Assembly: GCF_003129905.1 (NCBI RefSeq)
Contig: NZ_QFFM01000003.1
Coordinates: forward strand, 62,001-126,000
From: Bifidobacterium callitrichidarum
Lineage (GTDB): Bacteria; Actinomycetota; Actinomycetes; Actinomycetales; Bifidobacteriaceae
DNA: 64,000 nucleotides
Direction: 5' to 3'
In this document: one piece after another, positions 61,272 through 64,000 of the stretch
How the letters are laid out: each line of letters begins with the position of its first letter
Numbering within the stretch: the first letter of the stretch is position 1
Translations under genes and position numbers: made by a program
The notes under the pieces: generated by a model
Told to the model about the DNA's origin: nothing
The model's input: the letters and a program-made list of their open reading frames with translations, nothing else
Databases searched by the model: none

Positions 61272-62503
61272 CGGACACCGCCTTCCCCCGCGAGACCTCC
61301 GATGAACCCGTACGAGTCGCCACGGTACAATGCCGGTTTCACCCAAGTACTGGTATCCCAGCCGAACACATCGAGGATGCTCTGGTTCATCAGGTTCCAA
61401 CCCCAGTCGGTCAACTCCGAATAGTCCGCAGTCTGCGGGAGCAAACCCCAGTCCGTGTCGAACATGCTCCGCTCGTGTCCCATCAGGTCGGTGAACGTTC
61501 CCAGCCTATCGGTCGGATTGCCCTGTTGGTCGAACCAGTCATACCAGTTCGCCCAACCGATACGATTCGAAACCGGCGGCTCCCCCACCGTGATTCCAGG
61601 AAGGTTCGTCGACTCTTCGAAGATTCTCGTGAAGTTCAACTTACCCTTCGATACTTTCGGGATGAGCAGCCAGATACAGAGGATACCACGGCGACTCATC
61701 GGCGAATGAGAGAGGAAATCAACCCACGCTCTCATCTTCTTCGGCACATCAGTCAATGCTGATTGAACTTCGATCGCAGCAGCCACTCCTTGGTTGGTGA
61801 AGCCAAGCAGGTCCGGAGCATTGTTAAGATGGATGCCCATCTCACCTGTCGCTTGAGCATCCAATCGGCGGAACAACGCCCAACCATCCCCCGCCGCGTA
61901 TTTCACACGATCATCATGAGCGAACGCCAAGCCGACATGCGAAGCGCAGGTGTTATGTCTCGCATACTGATGTATACCGACACCCGCGCGGATAATGGCA
62001 TCAGTTGGATATCCAAAACCTGCTGCAAGTCTCGTGACCTTACTTACCTGTCCACGAATACCGTTCAAGCCCAACCAGATTTGTGGAACATACACTTTGG
62101 CCATGTATTCGCGTTTGGAAAACCCGATGTTCAATGCTCCGACACGGGACAATGCCCCGTACAGGTTCGGAGAGCTTCGAGTGAACTCTGGTACTGGATG
62201 TCTGACCAACCCGGCTCGCAATTGGCTGATGGTCGCGTTCCTCCATGACATGAGCGCGCCGATGATGCTCAGAACGGCTTCCCGGTTCTCCTGAACCATG
62301 GTTCTTGCCTTCTTCAAGTCGGTCACAAACCAAGGGTACCGATCTACTTCATGGATGCCTGACGCCATCAAATCCTGCATTTGAATTGGCTTGATCCAAT
62401 CACAGTCGGATTGACCGAACCAAAGGTAATCATCCAACGGGTCAAAGCATCCCGTCCATGATGCCGTCGATGGGCTGCTGGGGTTCGTCACTTCTTCAGC
62501 CAT
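61268..62503 (-). CDS. Replication-relaxation-like protein (tentative)
   Basis: 411 aa. N-terminal winged-helix-like part (MSWRNATISQLRAGL), then LAFAHDDRVKYAAG and GVAAAIEVQSALTDVPKKMR, which resembles the IExE...K core of the replication-relaxation family of actinobacterial mobile elements. No membrane segment. Overlaps the upstream ATPase by 16 nt and the next gene by 4, so the three are one translation unit. Confidence 0.45.
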   Translation of the reverse strand: MAEEVTNPSSPSTASWTGCFDPLDDYLWFGQSDCDWIKPIQMQDLMASGIHEVDRYPWFVTDLKKARTMVQENREAVLSIIGALMSWRNATISQLRAGLVRHPVPEFTRSSPNLYGALSRVGALNIGFSKREYMAKVYVPQIWLGLNGIRGQVSKVTRLAAGFGYPTDAIIRAGVGIHQYARHNTCASHVGLAFAHDDRVKYAAGDGWALFRRLDAQATGEMGIHLNNAPDLLGFTNQGVAAAIEVQSALTDVPKKMRAWVDFLSHSPMSRRGILCIWLLIPKVSKGKLNFTRIFEESTNLPGITVGEPPVSNRIGWANWYDWFDQQGNPTDRLGTFTDLMGHERSMFDTDWGLLPQTADYSELTDWGWNLMNQSILDVFGWDTSTWVKPALYRGDSYGFIGGLAGEGGVR

Positions 62504-63663
62504 CCGAACAGGCCTCCCTTCTTCTTCCGCTTTGGCTCGAACTGTTCCGGATCGAAACCACGGTCAGGCAACGCCCAGTCCAACACCTTCTCACGTACCC
62601 AGTCGAGTTCCGGGTCTGGCCAGTTGGATTGTCCGGCTGCGATGAGTTCACCTGTCTTGGTGGTCTGTCGTTCCGCTCCGAAGAAGATCCCGTAGTCGCT
62701 GTAATCGTATTGCGTGTAATCCGAGTCGGGCATGCCCGCCGGGATACTGTCCTTGATGCCGATGCACTCCTGCGGCAACCCGTGCGAGGGTAGCATCTGG
62801 AACACGGCCATCGCATCCGCCTGCGTCTGTAATCCGGCCTTCACGCTGAACAGGACAAGATCACCGGACCGCACCCATGGGACGATGAGCGCGCCCGCCG
62901 CCGTGCTCGGATCGTCCAGGTCCGCCGCACTGATACGGTCCAGGTCCACGACGATGAACTGCCAACGTTTGCGCGCCTCCTCCACGTAATCCAGATACTG
63001 TTGCCATGGGACGGTGACGCCGGTGGGTGGGGCGAAGCTGATGTCGTATTCGACGTTGAAGAACCTCTTGCCCGGGTTGGCTCCCATCGTCGCCTTCTGT
63101 CCCTTGCGCCAGTCGGCGATGCTGCGCACGTTCATGCGACGTTCCGGGTCGAAGAACGAACGTTGGGATGATTGCAGCATGTTGCCGTCCACCAGCAGGC
63201 TCGGCACTCCCATCTCTGCGGCCCGTTCGCATAGTCGACGGCTGGTGACGGTCTTGCCTACGCCGCCGCTCATGCTGGTCACGCAGATCAGCACGCCCAT
63301 CGGATCCTCACGGCCCAATAGGACGTCGCCGACGAGACGCTTGTCGTTGATGCTCTGGTTCCAGAACCGTTGGGTCAGGTCGTTGACGCTGTGGTTGAGT
63401 ATCTGGTCCGGCAATGGCAGGCATCCGACGGGCACTTGGCTTGCGTCGCACCAGTAGACGCGCCATCCGGCTTGGGAGACCATCATCCAATTGCCTGGCT
63501 GGTCCACGAACACGTATCCCCTGCCTTGCGGGGCGGGATGGTCGGCCAGGAATTTGGCTTGTACGTCGATGTCACCACCGCTGGGCACCCTCCACCGCTT
63601 CTCTGGAATCCGCTGGGAAATGAGGCCGAGCAGGTTCCCTCCCCCTATGATTAGTGCAACCAT
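62488..63663 (-). CDS. ParA/MinD-type (CpaE/VirC1-like) ATPase
   Basis: 391 aa. An unassigned N-terminal part of about 120 residues, deviant Walker A SMSGGVGKT (about 129-137), VPSLLVDGNML, WQFIVVDLDR as Walker B, and a basic KKKGGLFGWLKK end that could touch the membrane. Such ATPases place conjugation or secretion machines at the membrane. First gene of the transfer operon visible here. Confidence 0.75.
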   Translation of the reverse strand: MVALIIGGGNLLGLISQRIPEKRWRVPSGGDIDVQAKFLADHPAPQGRGYVFVDQPGNWMMVSQAGWRVYWCDASQVPVGCLPLPDQILNHSVNDLTQRFWNQSINDKRLVGDVLLGREDPMGVLICVTSMSGGVGKTVTSRRLCERAAEMGVPSLLVDGNMLQSSQRSFFDPERRMNVRSIADWRKGQKATMGANPGKRFFNVEYDISFAPPTGVTVPWQQYLDYVEEARKRWQFIVVDLDRISAADLDDPSTAAGALIVPWVRSGDLVLFSVKAGLQTQADAMAVFQMLPSHGLPQECIGIKDSIPAGMPDSDYTQYDYSDYGIFFGAERQTTKTGELIAAGQSNWPDPELDWVREKVLDWALPDRGFDPEQFEPKRKKKGGLFGWLKK

Positions 63664-64000
63664 TTTGTCTCGCTTTCAAAAATGACGGGAAAATGCCCAA
63701 TTACAGCTAGAATCGGTACCAACTTTCAAAAAACAGCGCCTTACTAATTGCACTATGTTTCGTTTCACTGACAATGTTCATAAGTAAATCTGGATGCCAC
63801 TTCATTTCCGCGTTCGCTAGTTTCAGCGGAATCCATATTCACTTATGAGCATCATCAGTTCCACTACACTCCGTTTCATGTCGTTTCGGCGCTTTGTGCG
63901 CTGGTGCGTCGCAAAGGACTGCGCGGACAGATTTGCGTATCTGCCTCTTGCTTCCTCTCTTCGAGAATGCTTATGACCATCTTTCGATAATCATTATCAT
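63664..64000. promoter_or_regulatory. Right-edge intergenic region with nested inverted repeat
   Basis: CATAAGTAAATCTGGA (63779-63794) pairs with 63832-63847 at 14 of 16 positions, enclosing TTCCGC/GCGGAA (63806-63811, 63826-63831). No gene. Could be a regulatory leader or a transfer-origin-like structure; nothing confirms this. Confidence 0.4.

Noticed and set aside
1-64000. tRNA, rRNA or prophage structural genes
   Set aside because: No cloverleaf, ribosomal sequence or capsid, tail or terminase-like protein was recognised by eye.

Overview
The window looks like an accessory region of a Bifidobacterium genome, either chromosomal or a large conjugative plasmid or integrative element; the sequence alone does not decide which. 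The reasons are the GH36 alpha-galactosidase / MalFG-type ABC / LacI sugar cluster, the sortase-dependent pilus operon, Gram-positive LPxTG-like anchors throughout, and actinobacterial TnpB and conjugation genes. The genus is an inference from gene content.

Region 1 (about 0.4-13.8 kb, with one outlier at 23.3-24.0 kb) is the most unusual part. It holds eight small wall-anchored protein genes built to one plan: a hairpin leader in most copies, a conserved TCTCTTGCAAGGAG ribosome-binding box, an ATG, about seven codons, a run of 9-11 G, then CTTAAG or a close variant and the signal-peptide core. The run sits inside the coding sequence, so its length sets the reading frame. Counting each run, exactly one gene (5619-6665, 11 G) is in frame; the other seven stop after 11-26 codons although the rest of each gene is intact. 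This is a multi-gene, slipped-strand ON/OFF surface repertoire. The proteins are mosaics of Cys-rich N-terminal domains, InlB-type (Listeria-Bacteroides) repeats, DUF5011-like Ig modules and an unusual MP(T/S)TG anchor. A membrane DsbA-like oxidase lies inside the cluster, as does a TnpB element. Next to it are a zinc-ribbon nuclease and a constitutive-looking 9-repeat InlB protein.

Region 2 (13.8-23.3 kb) holds a GT-C-like membrane protein with a small partner, a NUDIX hydrolase, and an alpha-galactoside operon (GH36, solute-binding protein, two permeases, LacI). The binding protein is frameshifted in a C5 run near its end. Region 3 (24-36 kb) has small unknown genes, an orphan DinJ antitoxin, a 1059-aa coiled-coil/CAP wall protein resembling SEC10/PgrA surface-exclusion proteins, and a pilus operon (major pilin, class C sortase, vWA tip protein).

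Region 4 (36-64 kb) carries SSB, ParA and a partner, parts of a type IV secretion/conjugation apparatus (VirB2-like, VirB3/PrgI-like, VirB6-like, coupling ATPase, second ParA/MinD ATPase), a NERD-like protein and defence genes. A HicB-coupled type IIG restriction-modification gene is split by a 4507-bp IS1595-family transposon (23-bp perfect inverted repeats, 8-bp target duplication), which itself carries a DinJ-like gene fused by ATGA overlap to a second type IIG enzyme. A second TnpB element and a cas-less CRISPR array of type I-E form are also here. TTATATATAA-centred palindromes recur beside the conjugation genes and resemble the operator of a divergent HTH repressor.
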